This document shows, piece after piece, positions 51,804-61,757 of a DNA stretch of 64,000 nt. The number at the start of each line of letters is the position of its first letter. Within the stretch, counting starts at the first letter, position 1. Made by a program: the position numbers and the translations under genes. Source of the DNA: an uncultured Bacilli bacterium (GTDB taxonomy: Bacteria; Bacillota_I; Bacilli_A; RF39; UBA660); the NCBI GenBank assembly GCA_934096715.1, contig CAKOMQ010000002.1:1-64000 (forward strand). Direction: 5' to 3'. Under the pieces are notes generated by a model. That model was given only the letters and a program-made list of their open reading frames with translations, searched no databases and was not told the origin of the DNA.

Positions 51804-52631
51804 TTAAAACAAGATAAGTAGCTTGCCAAATTTATCATATAAAGAAATTCTTTCGTTATCATACATAAATAATCTATATTTAGAATAACTTTCTAGTTTA
51901 ACACCATTCTTTACCATCTTTAGTAATTCTAAATCACAGTTAATAACTTCAATATTCAAAACATCTTCTAAATCTAAGAGTTCATAATTACCACAATTTA
52001 TATCTTCTAGAGTATAACTATTCTCTATAAAGAAGTTACCCTGTTTAGTACGTACTAAACTACTCATTGTACCTAAGACACCTAACTTATTACAAATATC
52101 CTTTATAAGACTTCTAATATAAGTACCTTTACTAACAACACATCTAAACTTAATTTCATCATTCTTATACTCAATTAACTCTATTTCTTTTATATCTACT
52201 TCTCTTTTTGGAAGATCAACTTCTATATTATTTCGAGCATATTCATATAATCTTTTGCCATTAACATGTATAGCACTATAAATTGGAACCTCTTGAATAC
52301 TTTTACCTAGAAATGTCTTTATAGTGTCATCTATAAAAGAAGTTTCTAATACTTTAGGACACTCACTCTTTAATACATTACCAGTAATATCAATAGTGTC
52401 TGTTTCAATACCAAGTTTAATTGTAGCAACATATTCTTTATATTCACTAGTAATTATATCAACTAACTTAGTATATTTATTAATACACACAACAAGTACA
52501 CCAGTAGCAAGTGGATCTAAAGTACCAGTATGTCCTATTCTTTTAGTGCCAAAAAGAGATGTCAATTTATTAACAACATCTCTACTTGTCATATTAATAT
52601 CTTTATTTACTACTAAAATTCCATTTTTCAT
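51804..52631 (-). CDS. truB: tRNA pseudouridine-55 synthase
   Basis: A 275-residue TruB. The catalytic aspartate is in RIGHTGTLDPLATGVLVV, and KGTYIRSLIKDICNKLG is the later conserved block. It makes pseudouridine 55 in the T loop of most tRNAs. It begins two bases after the GNAT-like gene, in the rbfA-truB segment of the nusA operon. The family PUA end is short. Identity firm. Confidence 0.95.
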   Translation of the reverse strand: MKNGILVVNKDINMTSRDVVNKLTSLFGTKRIGHTGTLDPLATGVLVVCINKYTKLVDIITSEYKEYVATIKLGIETDTIDITGNVLKSECPKVLETSFIDDTIKTFLGKSIQEVPIYSAIHVNGKRLYEYARNNIEVDLPKREVDIKEIELIEYKNDEIKFRCVVSKGTYIRSLIKDICNKLGVLGTMSSLVRTKQGNFFIENSYTLEDINCGNYELLDLEDVLNIEVINCDLELLKMVKNGVKLESYSKYRLFMYDNERISLYDKFGKLLILF

Positions 52632-52632
52632 A

Positions 52633-53169
52633 CTACTTCTTTGTAATTAAGAAAGTTCTAGTCAAATTATATTGTCCATTACCTTCATCTAGTTCAACTT
52701 TAAATTCATTACTTGTTAAAATATTTTTTAAATCTATTTCCTTATTGGGAATTTCTATATATACTTTTTTCTCATAAGTACTTTCTAAATATTTAACAAA
52801 TTCATTATATAAATAATATTGTTCTTCTAAAGAATAGATACTTTTAAAGATAATATCTGGAACTAATAAATCTTCTCCTTTTATGTATACCCTAGAAACA
52901 CCTAATAAAATATTATTACTAAATATTCCAAATAGTAAACATTCCCCATTATCTATATCTTTTATTGCTTTATTAGACATTTGAAAATTCTTACTATCTC
53001 CTGCTAGAATATCATATTTTCTTACATCATCTTTCATATTACTTGCCATAACATCAGCAAGACCTAGTCCATATATCTCAATAAATTTATTATAATAAGC
53101 ATCATATAGATCAAAATCTATTGTAGTTGCTTCTTGTAACCCTATTACTTTAAAATTAATATTTTCCAT
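52633..53169 (-). CDS. GNAT-like hypothetical protein between rbfA and truB
   Basis: A 178-residue protein. The middle (CLLFGIFSNNILLGVSRVYI) resembles the central strands of a GNAT acetyltransferase, but no clear acetyl-CoA loop is seen. It sits tightly between rbfA and truB, an unusual guest in this conserved operon. It may be lineage specific. Function unknown. Confidence 0.5.
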   Translation of the reverse strand: MENINFKVIGLQEATTIDFDLYDAYYNKFIEIYGLGLADVMASNMKDDVRKYDILAGDSKNFQMSNKAIKDIDNGECLLFGIFSNNILLGVSRVYIKGEDLLVPDIIFKSIYSLEEQYYLYNEFVKYLESTYEKKVYIEIPNKEIDLKNILTSNEFKVELDEGNGQYNLTRTFLITKK

Positions 53170-53172
53170 AAC

Positions 53173-53535
53173 CTACTCCTGATTTATTTTTTTTATTATT
53201 TTTTCAATATTATCAGCATATTCAATGGATGTATCATAAATAAACTTTAATTCTGGTATATTTCTTACATCTAATACCTTAGCTAATTCTTTTCTTAAGA
53301 AAGGTGCAGCTTCATTTACTTCACGCTCTATATCTTTATGTTCCATATTTAATAGTGAAGTAAAATAAACTTTAGCATAACTTAAATCTTTAGAAACTTT
53401 GGTATCTATAATAGTTATATTCTTAAGTAATTCATCATTAGTATCTACAAGTAATATACTACTTAAATATTTATTTATATCTGATGCTATTCTTTCTACT
53501 TTATGACTAGGCATTTTTAACCTCGACAAGTTCAA
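53173..53535 (-). CDS. rbfA: ribosome-binding factor A
   Basis: A 120-residue RbfA with the KH-type pattern (ITIIDTKVSKDLSYAKVYFT, LRKELAKVLDVRNIPELKF). It matures the 5' end of 16S rRNA in 30S assembly. It starts inside the end of infB (overlap 29 bases), the usual arrangement. Confidence 0.93.
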   Translation of the reverse strand: MNLSRLKMPSHKVERIASDINKYLSSILLVDTNDELLKNITIIDTKVSKDLSYAKVYFTSLLNMEHKDIEREVNEAAPFLRKELAKVLDVRNIPELKFIYDTSIEYADNIEKIIKKINQE

Positions 53536-55606
53536 ATGCTTCTAATATATCTCCTTCTTTAATATCATTAAAGTTTTCTAGAGTAATACCACATTCAAAA
53601 CCTTTTTTCATTTCTTTAACATGATCTTTACCTTTTTGCAATGAAGATATTTTATCTTCTTGAATAACTATACCATCTCTTATAACTCTTACACTTGAGT
53701 TATTCTTAATTATTCCATCTACCACCATACAACCTGCTATATTACCTATCTTAGAGAATTTAAATATCTTTCTAATTTCAGCACTACCAGATACTACTTC
53801 TTTAAATTCTGGATCTAACATACCATTAATAGCATCTTCCATTTCTTCAACTAACTTATAGATAATTGTATACAATCTTATATCGACATTATATTGTTTA
53901 GCAACTTCTTTAGTAATATTAGAAGGTACAACATTAAAACCAATTATAATAGCATCACTTGCATTAGCTAACACTACATCACTTTCAGTAATAGTACCAA
54001 TACCACTACGAATAACTTTTACTACTACATCTTTAATTCTAATTTTTTCAAGAGCATTCTTAACTGCTTCTTCACTACCCCTAACATCTGCTTTTAAAAC
54101 AACATTAACTTCTTTAGTACCGCCTTCAATTTTCTTAAATAAGTCATCTAAAGACACAACATTCTTCTTATACTTAGATAATTCTTGTTTCTTTCTTTTC
54201 TCAGCAATACTTTTAGCTTCACTTTCAGTTTCAAATGCCATAAATTTATCTCCAGCACTTGGATTTTCAGAAATACCTGTTACTTCAACTGGTGTCGAAG
54301 GTCCAGCTTCAACAATAGGCATACCTAAGTCATTCTTCATAGTTCTGATTTTACCAAAAGCAGTTCCTACTACAACAGGATCTCCTATTCTTAAAGTACC
54401 ATTTTGAATTAAGAAACTAGCTACTCCACCAACATTCTTATCTACTTTACTTTCGATAACAGCACCCATAGCATATCTATTTGGATTAGCTTTCAACTCA
54501 CTCATTTCACTAATAGTTTCAATAGTTTCTAAAAGCAAATCAATACCTTCTCCAGTATGAGCAGAAATATTAATAAATGGAATATCTCCACCCCATGATT
54601 CAGGAGTTATATTTATTTCAGCCATTTCTGTATATATTCTTTCAATATTAGCATCTGGCTTATCTATTTTATTAACAGCAACAATTATCGGAACACCAGC
54701 ACTTTTCGCATGATCAACAGCTTCCTTAGTTTGTGGCATTACACCATCATCTGCTGCTACTATAATAATAACTATATCTGTAACACTAGCACCCCTAGCA
54801 CGCATCTCTGTAAATGCAGCATGTCCTGGAGTATCAATAAAAGTTATCTTATTACCATTATGTTCTATTTGATAAGCACCTATATGTTGTGTAATTCCCC
54901 CAAATTCAGTATCTACTACTTTAGAATGTCTAATATAATCAAGAAGAGTTGTTTTACCATGATCTACATGTCCCATAATAGTTACTATAGGTGGTCTTTT
55001 AACTAGATCTTCTTCATTATCTATAACTTCAAATTCTTCAAAATTACTTACATCTTGAGTACTTTCTCTTTTAAGAGTTTTTCCATAATCTAAAACGACA
55101 ATTTCAGCACTTTCATAATCAATTTGATCATTTAAACCAGCCATTATACCTAATTCCATAAGCTTTTTAATTATGTCAGTACCTTTACAATTCAATTCTG
55201 TAGCTAATTCATTAACTGTCATATTATTCTTATAAAGAGCAATATTTTCACTAGTTTTATTATTTGATTGTAATTTTTCTTTATGCTTATACATTTCTTT
55301 TTTCTTTAAAGCAAAATCACTTTGTTCTACATTACTCTTTTGAACTTTAACTTTATTTTTAGAATTATTATCTTTAATATTCTTACTTTCCATTATTCCA
55401 TAAGCTATATCTTCTAAGTTTTCATCTTCATCATAACTCATATCTTCATCTGTACTTATTAAATTCAAAGTATTATCTAAAAATATAATATCATCATCTG
55501 TTAAAATATCATCACTACCTGTAGGACTTAAACTTAATTCCTTACATTTTTTTAATACTTCTTGTATAGACAATCCAAGTTCATTAGCATACTCTTTTAC
55601 TGTCAT
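53507..55606 (-). CDS. infB: translation initiation factor IF-2
   Basis: A 699-residue IF-2. The N-part has two IF2_N modules (KEYANELGLSIQEVLKKCKE and MTVNELATELNCKG). The GTPase has VTIMGHVDHGKTTLLDYIRH, DTPGHAAFTEM and NKID. The following domains II and IV are complete (GDPVVVGTAFGKIR; GIILKN-type end). It delivers initiator tRNA to the 30S subunit. Shorter than the Bacillus protein by a reduced N-terminus. Firm. Confidence 0.97.
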   Translation of the reverse strand: MTVKEYANELGLSIQEVLKKCKELSLSPTGSDDILTDDDIIFLDNTLNLISTDEDMSYDEDENLEDIAYGIMESKNIKDNNSKNKVKVQKSNVEQSDFALKKKEMYKHKEKLQSNNKTSENIALYKNNMTVNELATELNCKGTDIIKKLMELGIMAGLNDQIDYESAEIVVLDYGKTLKRESTQDVSNFEEFEVIDNEEDLVKRPPIVTIMGHVDHGKTTLLDYIRHSKVVDTEFGGITQHIGAYQIEHNGNKITFIDTPGHAAFTEMRARGASVTDIVIIIVAADDGVMPQTKEAVDHAKSAGVPIIVAVNKIDKPDANIERIYTEMAEINITPESWGGDIPFINISAHTGEGIDLLLETIETISEMSELKANPNRYAMGAVIESKVDKNVGGVASFLIQNGTLRIGDPVVVGTAFGKIRTMKNDLGMPIVEAGPSTPVEVTGISENPSAGDKFMAFETESEAKSIAEKRKKQELSKYKKNVVSLDDLFKKIEGGTKEVNVVLKADVRGSEEAVKNALEKIRIKDVVVKVIRSGIGTITESDVVLANASDAIIIGFNVVPSNITKEVAKQYNVDIRLYTIIYKLVEEMEDAINGMLDPEFKEVVSGSAEIRKIFKFSKIGNIAGCMVVDGIIKNNSSVRVIRDGIVIQEDKISSLQKGKDHVKEMKKGFECGITLENFNDIKEGDILEAFELVEVKNA

Positions 55607-55625
55607 TCTTTCACTCTCCTTTTCT

Positions 55626-55886
55626 TTATTTTATTATATCTAATAATTCATCATATATCTTATCTGGTACTTCTACTTCTAAATGTCTATCTAATATTTT
55701 ACTCTTTCTCGCTTTATTTATTACATCTACATCTTTTTTTAAATAAGCACCCCTACCATTTAACTTCCCAGATAAATCAATCTCTACATCACCACTAGTA
55801 GTTCTAACTACTCTAATCAAATCTTTCTTTTCACATTTTTCATGCGACACGACACATGTACGCATTGGTATTTTTCTCTGTTTCAT
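55626..55886 (-). CDS. ylxR: YlxR/RnpM-family RNA-binding protein
   Basis: An 86-residue YlxR. Hallmarks are PMRTCVVSHEKCEKKDLIRVVR and NGRGAYLKKD. Recent work in Bacillus names it RnpM, a modulator of RNase P. It lies between nusA and infB as usual, but the L7Ae-like gene ylxQ that normally follows is missing. Confidence 0.93.
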   Translation of the reverse strand: MKQRKIPMRTCVVSHEKCEKKDLIRVVRTTSGDVEIDLSGKLNGRGAYLKKDVDVINKARKSKILDRHLEVEVPDKIYDELLDIIK

Positions 55887-55892
55887 AATATT

Positions 55893-57005
55893 TTATTTAT
55901 TTCCTTCTTGATTTATTTGTGATAATGTTTTAATTTCAATTTTATATTTAGTTAATTTAGAAGCAAGTCTTATATTACTTCCTTTCTTACCTATAGCTAG
56001 ACTTAAATTATCATCATCTACTATAGCTAAAGCTTCTTTCTTTTCTTCATCTAATATATTAACAATAACATTCTTAGCTGGAGCAAGTGCATTAGCTATA
56101 TATTCTTTAGGATCTTCACTATATAAAATTAAATCTACTTTTTCTCCATTTAATTCTTTAAGAATACCTGCTATTCTTGAACCCCTTTCTCCAATACAAG
56201 ATCCAATTGCATCTATTCTTTCATTCATACTACCAACAGCCACTTTACTTCTAATACCTGCTTCACGAGCAACTCCATAAAGTACTATATCTCCTGATTG
56301 TAATTCTGGTATAAATGATTCAAATAATCTTTTAACAAATCCATAATGTTTTCTACTAAGTAAGATTACAGGTCCTTTATTATTAGTATCTACTTTAGTA
56401 ACATATACTCTTATATTAGAACCCATTACTATTTTTTCTCCAGGTATTATTTCGCTCTTAGGAAGTATTCCCCTAGTTCTACCTAAATCTATATAATAGT
56501 TTCTTTGATCTTCCATTGCTACTAAACCTAGCATTAATTCATATTCTTTATCACTAAATTCTTCAATAATGCTATTCTTTTCTGCTTCTCTTATTTTTTG
56601 AGTAACAACTTGTTTTGCAGTACCAGCCGCTACACGACCAAAATCTTTTGGAGTAACTTCTTTTTCAATTGTATCTCCTACTTCACATAGTGGATCAATC
56701 TTACGAGCATCTTCTAAAAGTATTTGCGCATCAAGATTAATTTCTGGTGCTACATCTACTTCATTACCTTCTTCATCTATAATAGTAGTTCCTTCATCAA
56801 TTTCATCTACTACTACTAAATAAGAATATACTTTGATTTCTCCTGTTTCACGATTAATATCCACTCTAACATTAGTTTTAGAATCAAAGTTCTTTTTATA
56901 TGCAGTTTGCATAGCTAATTGCATTGCATCAAAAACAACATCTTCACTAATATTCTTTTCTTTAACTATATTATTAAGTGCTTTAATAAATGCTTTACTA
57001 TCCAT
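55893..57005 (-). CDS. nusA: transcription factor NusA
   Basis: About 370 residues: N-domain (LNNIVKEKNISEDVVFDAMQ), S1 domain (GRTRGILPKSEIIPGEKI), KH1 (AVGSMNERIDAIGSCIGERG) and KH2 (LAIGKKGSNIRLASKLTKYK). It controls pausing, termination and antitermination. I place the start at ATG 57005 after AAAGGG; a longer frame to 57035 overlaps rimP. Firm. Confidence 0.96.
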   Translation of the reverse strand: MDSKAFIKALNNIVKEKNISEDVVFDAMQLAMQTAYKKNFDSKTNVRVDINRETGEIKVYSYLVVVDEIDEGTTIIDEEGNEVDVAPEINLDAQILLEDARKIDPLCEVGDTIEKEVTPKDFGRVAAGTAKQVVTQKIREAEKNSIIEEFSDKEYELMLGLVAMEDQRNYYIDLGRTRGILPKSEIIPGEKIVMGSNIRVYVTKVDTNNKGPVILLSRKHYGFVKRLFESFIPELQSGDIVLYGVAREAGIRSKVAVGSMNERIDAIGSCIGERGSRIAGILKELNGEKVDLILYSEDPKEYIANALAPAKNVIVNILDEEKKEALAIVDDDNLSLAIGKKGSNIRLASKLTKYKIEIKTLSQINQEGNK

Positions 57006-57006
57006 T

Positions 57007-57252
57007 TTATACATCCCTTTCTTTACTAATAACATCCATTATGTACGAATCATCACAAATATTATAATTATCAACTATTGGATTAATAATATTAGTCGCA
57101 TCTACTATTTCATCTAGGTCAATACCACCTACTTTATCAAGTACAATAGTTAAGAACTTATAGTTATTTTTATCTTCTATATAGATATCATCCACTATTA
57201 ATTCTTTTTCCCCTAATATTTTAGATAATTCACTTTTTAATTCATCAAGCAT
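57007..57252 (-). CDS. rimP: RimP, short form with only the N-terminal domain
   Basis: An 81-residue protein covering only the first RimP domain (VDDIYIEDKNNYKFLTIVLD, GIDLDEIVDATNIINPIVD). It ends at YIMDVISKERDV, where normal RimP continues after EVSSPG-x-x-RPL with an SH3-like domain of about 70 residues. It lies before nusA as usual. Natural shortening is likelier than decay because the stop is next to the nusA start. RimP helps mature the 30S subunit. Confidence 0.8.
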   Translation of the reverse strand: MLDELKSELSKILGEKELIVDDIYIEDKNNYKFLTIVLDKVGGIDLDEIVDATNIINPIVDNYNICDDSYIMDVISKERDV

Positions 57253-57270
57253 ATAACCACTCCAAACTAA

Positions 57271-57298
57271 TAATAAAAGTGGGATTTTCTGCCCACTT
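57271..57298 (-). terminator. hairpin in the nusA operon leader
   Basis: AAGTGGG-CAGAAAAT-CCCACTT with a weak TTATT run, between the promoter at 57313-57340 and rimP. Its place suggests attenuation of the operon; NusA autoregulates in some bacteria. Confidence 0.5.
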
Positions 57299-57312
57299 AA
57301 ATCTGTAACTTA

Positions 57313-57340
57313 ATTATACCACACTTTTTCTTAATTACAA
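57313..57340 (-). promoter_or_regulatory. promoter of the rimP-nusA-infB operon
   Basis: Minus-strand TTGTAA, 16 bases, TATAAT. It lies between a terminator for the upstream surface protein gene and the leader hairpin. Confidence 0.65.
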
Positions 57341-57341
57341 A

Positions 57342-57372
57342 CAAAAAGTCCCATATTCATTATATGAGACTT
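57342..57372 (-). terminator. terminator downstream of the 57442-59938 gene
   Basis: AAGTCTCATAT-AATGA-ATATGGGACTT followed by TTTTG on the minus strand, about 70 bases past the stop codon. Confidence 0.75.
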
Positions 57373-57441
57373 ATCTATATATAAAGACATCTACTACATA
57401 AGATAGATAGAAAGCAATAGCAGATGTTCTTTATACCAATA

Positions 57442-59938
57442 TTATTCTACCAAAATGTAGGGATTATCATAACTACCATTTCCAGATTTAACAATAACAT
57501 CACTTGTTAAATAAAATACCGGACGAAAAGCAACATTGCTATTAGTGAAATCGACACTTTCTAAATTACCTGATGCATTAATTGCCCAAGAACTAAATCC
57601 ACCAATATTATGATCAGCACCTAATACAATCATAGTCCATTCTGTATTAATAATGTTTCCAGAATTTTTATAATCTGTATTAGAAGGTGATAACCAACTA
57701 TTTACCAAAGAATTAGAATTAATTGGAGCTGTTAAGTCTGCTTCAGCAGAAAACACATAATCACTTGCATACATCAATCCTATTTTAGCTTGATATGTTT
57801 CATATGCAGTTGGAGAACATGGAATCGAGGCACTAGCATTAGAATAACAATAATCAGAACCAATATTATTTTCAGTTAAATAAATACCAATCAAAGGAGA
57901 TACGGTAAAATCGGGTCCACCACCCATGTTGCCATAAGTACTTACACTATTCCATGTCCAATTTTCTATTTTATTTAACCATATTGTATCTTGTAAATAA
58001 CTAAATTTGGTGCTTGTAAGAAAATATTTTCCATTTAATCCTTGATAAATTTCACTATAATTAAACAAGGTATCTTCATCACTAGAATTGAATGAAATTG
58101 AACCTAACTGAGAAAATTTTATAAGTTTAACATGGTATGTTCCACTCGAATCAGGAAAAACTCCAATTACTCGATACAGATATTGCTGATAATTTGTCTT
58201 ACATGTTGCTTGATCAGTTGTTCCGAAACATACAAAATTAGAAACCGAAGCATCTGCCCCAACAGCACGATACCCATCATTTATTCCCAATCCAGAGTTT
58301 TCTAACAAATTTAAATATTTACCGGAATTAATTAAATAATCATTAAAATATTTTTCTGTCTCATATGAAATAGAAGAATGTATAATAAATCCAAGGTCAT
58401 CAATAACATGTACATAATATAGACCATCCGAATTCATAGTATAATTAATTGAATTAGATGTTATACTTTTCCATGAACATCCACTTATACTAAGTTTGTT
58501 ATTAATACAATACTTTGTTAATGCTCCTTTTCCTTTTGTAAAATTAGCAGTTAAAACATTTTTATTTTTTGATAAAGATATTTTTAAAGACGACTCATCA
58601 CTATTAGAACTATCAATTATTAAAAATGGATTTTCTAAAGAACCATCTCCAATTCCACCAGCAACATTACTTTTTAAATAAAAGACAGGTCTAACACTTT
58701 CAGTATTAGTATAATAATTATATCCAATAGCACCATCACTACGTACATCCCACGAATAATATTTGCTACTCCATAAATCATGATTTGCAATAGTCCATTC
58801 GTTATTACTATCATCATTATTGCCTAAATGAATCCAACCTGTTTTTAATGTTATTTTACTAGGACCAGTTGACATAGACAATGCAGAAGAACCTAATGAT
58901 AGTGCATAATCACTCATATATAGTAATCCAATCTTTGCTACAGGATTTGTCCATGTTCCACCGCTACAATTAATTACAGTACTATTTATATTCATGCATA
59001 ATTTATCAGAACCGTTTTTATGCATTTCATTCAAATACACGCCTTTTGGAGAACTACTAGTATATGAAGGATTACTTGATGTATTAATTCTAGTTTGAGT
59101 ATTAACTGCACTCCATGTCCAATTCTCTATTTTATCACTCCACATAGCATTTTGCAGATAATTATAGGATGTATTTGTTAAAAAATAACTTCCATTTAAA
59201 CCTTTATACAAATCACTATTTTCCCAGTTAGTTTTTGAATTTGTTGAATTCCACTCATATCTTCCTATAGATTTATATTTAATTAATTTAACATGGTTAT
59301 CTCCATTTTCATCTGCAAACACTCCGATTATTCTAAACATATATTTATCTTGTTTTGCTATACATTCCGATTTATCTGTTGTACCGAAACAAATAAAGTT
59401 ATTTGGATTTGTCGATTCATCCACTGCACCACTTCCAACATAACGATATCCATCGCCTACCAAATTACTTTGATACAATTCTCCCATGGTTATTAATTTA
59501 TCACTAAGTAATTGCTCTTTATATTTATCAAAATATAAATAACACATACTTGTTTCTGATACTTTAACTGTAGCTTTCTTTTTATCTTGATCATATAAAA
59601 GAGAATCTTCTATTTGTTTACCATTTGAAGACATACATCCTGATTTAGTTTGATTATAAAAATATTCATAACCAGGAAAAGTAGAATTAGTACTTTCTTG
59701 ATAATTACCATTTGAATCTTCTATCATAACAGCAAATAAATCACTACTAGATGTAGACGCACCAAAAATATATTTATCTAAATTTTTATTATTATAAGAT
59801 ATATAAGCACCAATTATTAATAATAATTCTATTAAAGTAAGTGCAATAATTAAAGTTCTTTTGTGTTGTTTCTCGCCCCCCCCCCAGTAGGCTTTTTAGC
59901 TTCTGGAAGGTTGCTAATAAATTAGCATTTCTTTTCAT
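57442..59938 (-). CDS. surface protein with two WTWS/VRPVFYL domains, phase-variable by a poly-G tract
   Basis: From GGC at the tract the frame is open for over 800 codons. It begins with a membrane segment (LIIALTLIELLLIIGAYISY), then two copies of the domain also found in the 22968-24530 gene: GDGYRYVGSGA, NNFICFGTTDKSEC, HVKLIKYKS, IENWTWSAVNT, KIGLLYMSDYALS, VRPVFYLKSN; and again to VAFRPVFYLTSD. The only good ATG, at 59938, starts MKRNANLLATFQKLKSLLG and enters a run of ten G. With nine or twelve G it would join the membrane frame; with ten it does not. An internal ATG at 59727 would give a protein without anchor. Confidence 0.72.
59876..59885. repeat. ten-base poly-G tract near the start of the surface gene
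   Basis: Ten C on the plus strand, following CCTACT on the coding strand. It lies about 55 bases inside the frame from ATG 59938. Length changes by one base would switch the membrane-anchor frame on or off. Confidence 0.85.
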
Positions 59939-59970
59939 GATTTCGGGGTCTCACTTTCTATTTTTATCTA

Positions 59971-59998
59971 AAAAAATGATACTACAAATGTGTAGTAT
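59971..59998 (-). terminator. terminator of the recO operon
   Basis: Minus-strand ATACTACA-CATT-TGTAGTAT followed by CATTTTTTT, directly at the recO stop codon. Confidence 0.8.
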
Positions 59999-60000
59999 TT

Positions 60001-60735
60001 TCAAGTAGATGTTGTTAACTTTTTTAAAAAATCCTTGCTTTTTAAATATAACCCTGTATAGTCTTCATAATAACAAGATAAGAATCTATTAATTTGATCT
60101 ACTAACTTAGAATCTATTTTTAATGTAGATATACTTTTAATATCTACTAAATAATACATATTTAATAGTTTTATTATTCTTAAGTCTAATAATTCTTCTC
60201 CCCTATAACAATCTATACATACTAGACCACCACGTTCTAAAGATAAAGTTACTATATTATTCTTTTTATTACATACATTACAACTTTCTAAGTTTAATCC
60301 AACTCCTAAATAATCTAAATATTTAACTTCTATTATATTAGTAATTATTAAAGGATCTAAATTATCATCTATTTTAATTAAAGCATTAATTAAATCTTCA
60401 TATATATTTATATCATTAGATTGTTTTAATACTTGATAAGTAAGTTCTAATAAATAAGAAGCATAACTTATTTTTAATATATCATTCTTTATATTAACAA
60501 AAGGATTAATTATATCAACACTAGAAAGAAGAGAAAGTTTATTCTCTTTATAATAAATATTAAACATACCATATGTAAGTTTCATAGTAGATGCTCTTAA
60601 CTTAGACTTCATACTTTTAGCACCCTTACACATAACTCCTATAACACCATGTTCTTTAGTTATTATATTTATTATCTTACTACTTTCTCCATATGGAGTT
60701 TCTTTTATTATTAATCCTTCTACTACTTCTATCAT
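60001..60735 (-). CDS. recO: DNA repair protein RecO
   Basis: A 244-residue RecO. The OB-fold N-domain starts VEGLIIKETPYGESSKIINI and the C-domain has the zinc cysteines CNVCNKKNN and GGLVCIDCYRG. It anneals strands and loads RecA with RecR. It overlaps the yqzL-like region by nothing but starts three bases before it, in the era-yqzL-recO order of Bacillus. Confidence 0.93.
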   Translation of the reverse strand: MIEVVEGLIIKETPYGESSKIINIITKEHGVIGVMCKGAKSMKSKLRASTMKLTYGMFNIYYKENKLSLLSSVDIINPFVNIKNDILKISYASYLLELTYQVLKQSNDINIYEDLINALIKIDDNLDPLIITNIIEVKYLDYLGVGLNLESCNVCNKKNNIVTLSLERGGLVCIDCYRGEELLDLRIIKLLNMYYLVDIKSISTLKIDSKLVDQINRFLSCYYEDYTGLYLKSKDFLKKLTTST

Positions 60736-60737
60736 CT

Positions 60738-60824
60738 TTACTTCTTTTCTATCTTTTTATAATTTAAATAATCTTCTACTTTACCAGACTTTTTAAATAT
60801 ATTCCAAGCTTCTTTCTTATTCAT
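60738..60824 (-). CDS. yqzL: YqzL-like small protein
   Basis: A 28-residue protein, MNKKEAWNIFKKSGKVEDYL and eight more residues. It matches the YqzL pattern of a W..F..TG....YL core and lies exactly between era and recO as in Bacillus. GGAAGGTGATTTT gives it a ribosome site. Function unknown. Confidence 0.72.
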   Translation of the reverse strand: MNKKEAWNIFKKSGKVEDYLNYKKIEKK

Positions 60825-60868
60825 TAAAATCACCTTCCTAATAATATATTGTGAAGGTGATTTATTTT

Positions 60869-61750
60869 TTATTCATAATCAAAGAAACCTAATTCTTTTA
60901 AATACTTTTCTTTTTCTTTCCAATTTTCTATTGTTTTAACATATAATTCTAGATACACTTTTTTATTAAACATTTCTTCTAAGTCTTCACGTGCTTTTAT
61001 ACCTACACTTTTTAACTTATCTCCATGTTTACCTATAATCATACCTTTTATATTATTTCTATCCACTATAATATCAACAGATATATTAACTATATCTTTT
61101 TTATTTTCAATACTTACACAATGACAAGTAATTGAATGGGGTATCTCTTCACTAGTAGAGTTAAGTAATTTTTCTCTAACTACTTCACTAACCATAAATT
61201 GACTAGAAGATGAAGTTACCATATTTTCATCATAATACTTTATTTCATCTGTTAAGTATTTCTTTATAACTTCAATTAATCTATCTATATTATCATCTTT
61301 TAAAGCACTTACAGGTACTATTTCACTAAATGGATAATCTTTATATTTATCTATAGCTTTAATTAACTTTTCACGTGATACTTTATCTATTTTATTCATA
61401 ACAAGTATTACAGGAATGTCACTATTTTTTAATGTCTCCATTAAATATTCATCGCCCCTACCAATACCTGCATCTACATCAACTACAAAAAGTATTGCAT
61501 CAACATCTTTAGTTAACGCAAAAGCTTGCTTATTTAATACCTTACCAAGTTTATTAATAGGCTTAGATATACCAGGAGTATCTACAAATACTATTTGACA
61601 CTCAGGTTCATTATATATACCTTCAATTAAATTACGAGTAGTACCAGCAACATTACTAGTTATAGCAATATGTGCATTAGTAACTCGATTAAGGATACTA
61701 CTCTTACCTACATTAGGTCTACCCACTAAACTTACAAAACCACTCTTCAT
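60869..61750 (-). CDS. era: GTPase Era
   Basis: A 293-residue Era. GTPase motifs are VGRPNVGKSSILNRV, VFVDTPGIS and VMNKIDKV; the C-terminal KH domain has GMIIGKHGDKLKSVGIKARE. Era binds the 3' end of 16S rRNA in 30S assembly. It is intact and in its normal place. Confidence 0.97.
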   Translation of the reverse strand: MKSGFVSLVGRPNVGKSSILNRVTNAHIAITSNVAGTTRNLIEGIYNEPECQIVFVDTPGISKPINKLGKVLNKQAFALTKDVDAILFVVDVDAGIGRGDEYLMETLKNSDIPVILVMNKIDKVSREKLIKAIDKYKDYPFSEIVPVSALKDDNIDRLIEVIKKYLTDEIKYYDENMVTSSSSQFMVSEVVREKLLNSTSEEIPHSITCHCVSIENKKDIVNISVDIIVDRNNIKGMIIGKHGDKLKSVGIKAREDLEEMFNKKVYLELYVKTIENWKEKEKYLKELGFFDYE

Positions 61751-61757
61751 AATTCAC

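Noticed and set aside
57442..57680. 3' end of the second surface gene considered as another DGR variable region
   Set aside because: Its codons are ordinary AT-rich codons, with no adenine depletion or GC rise.
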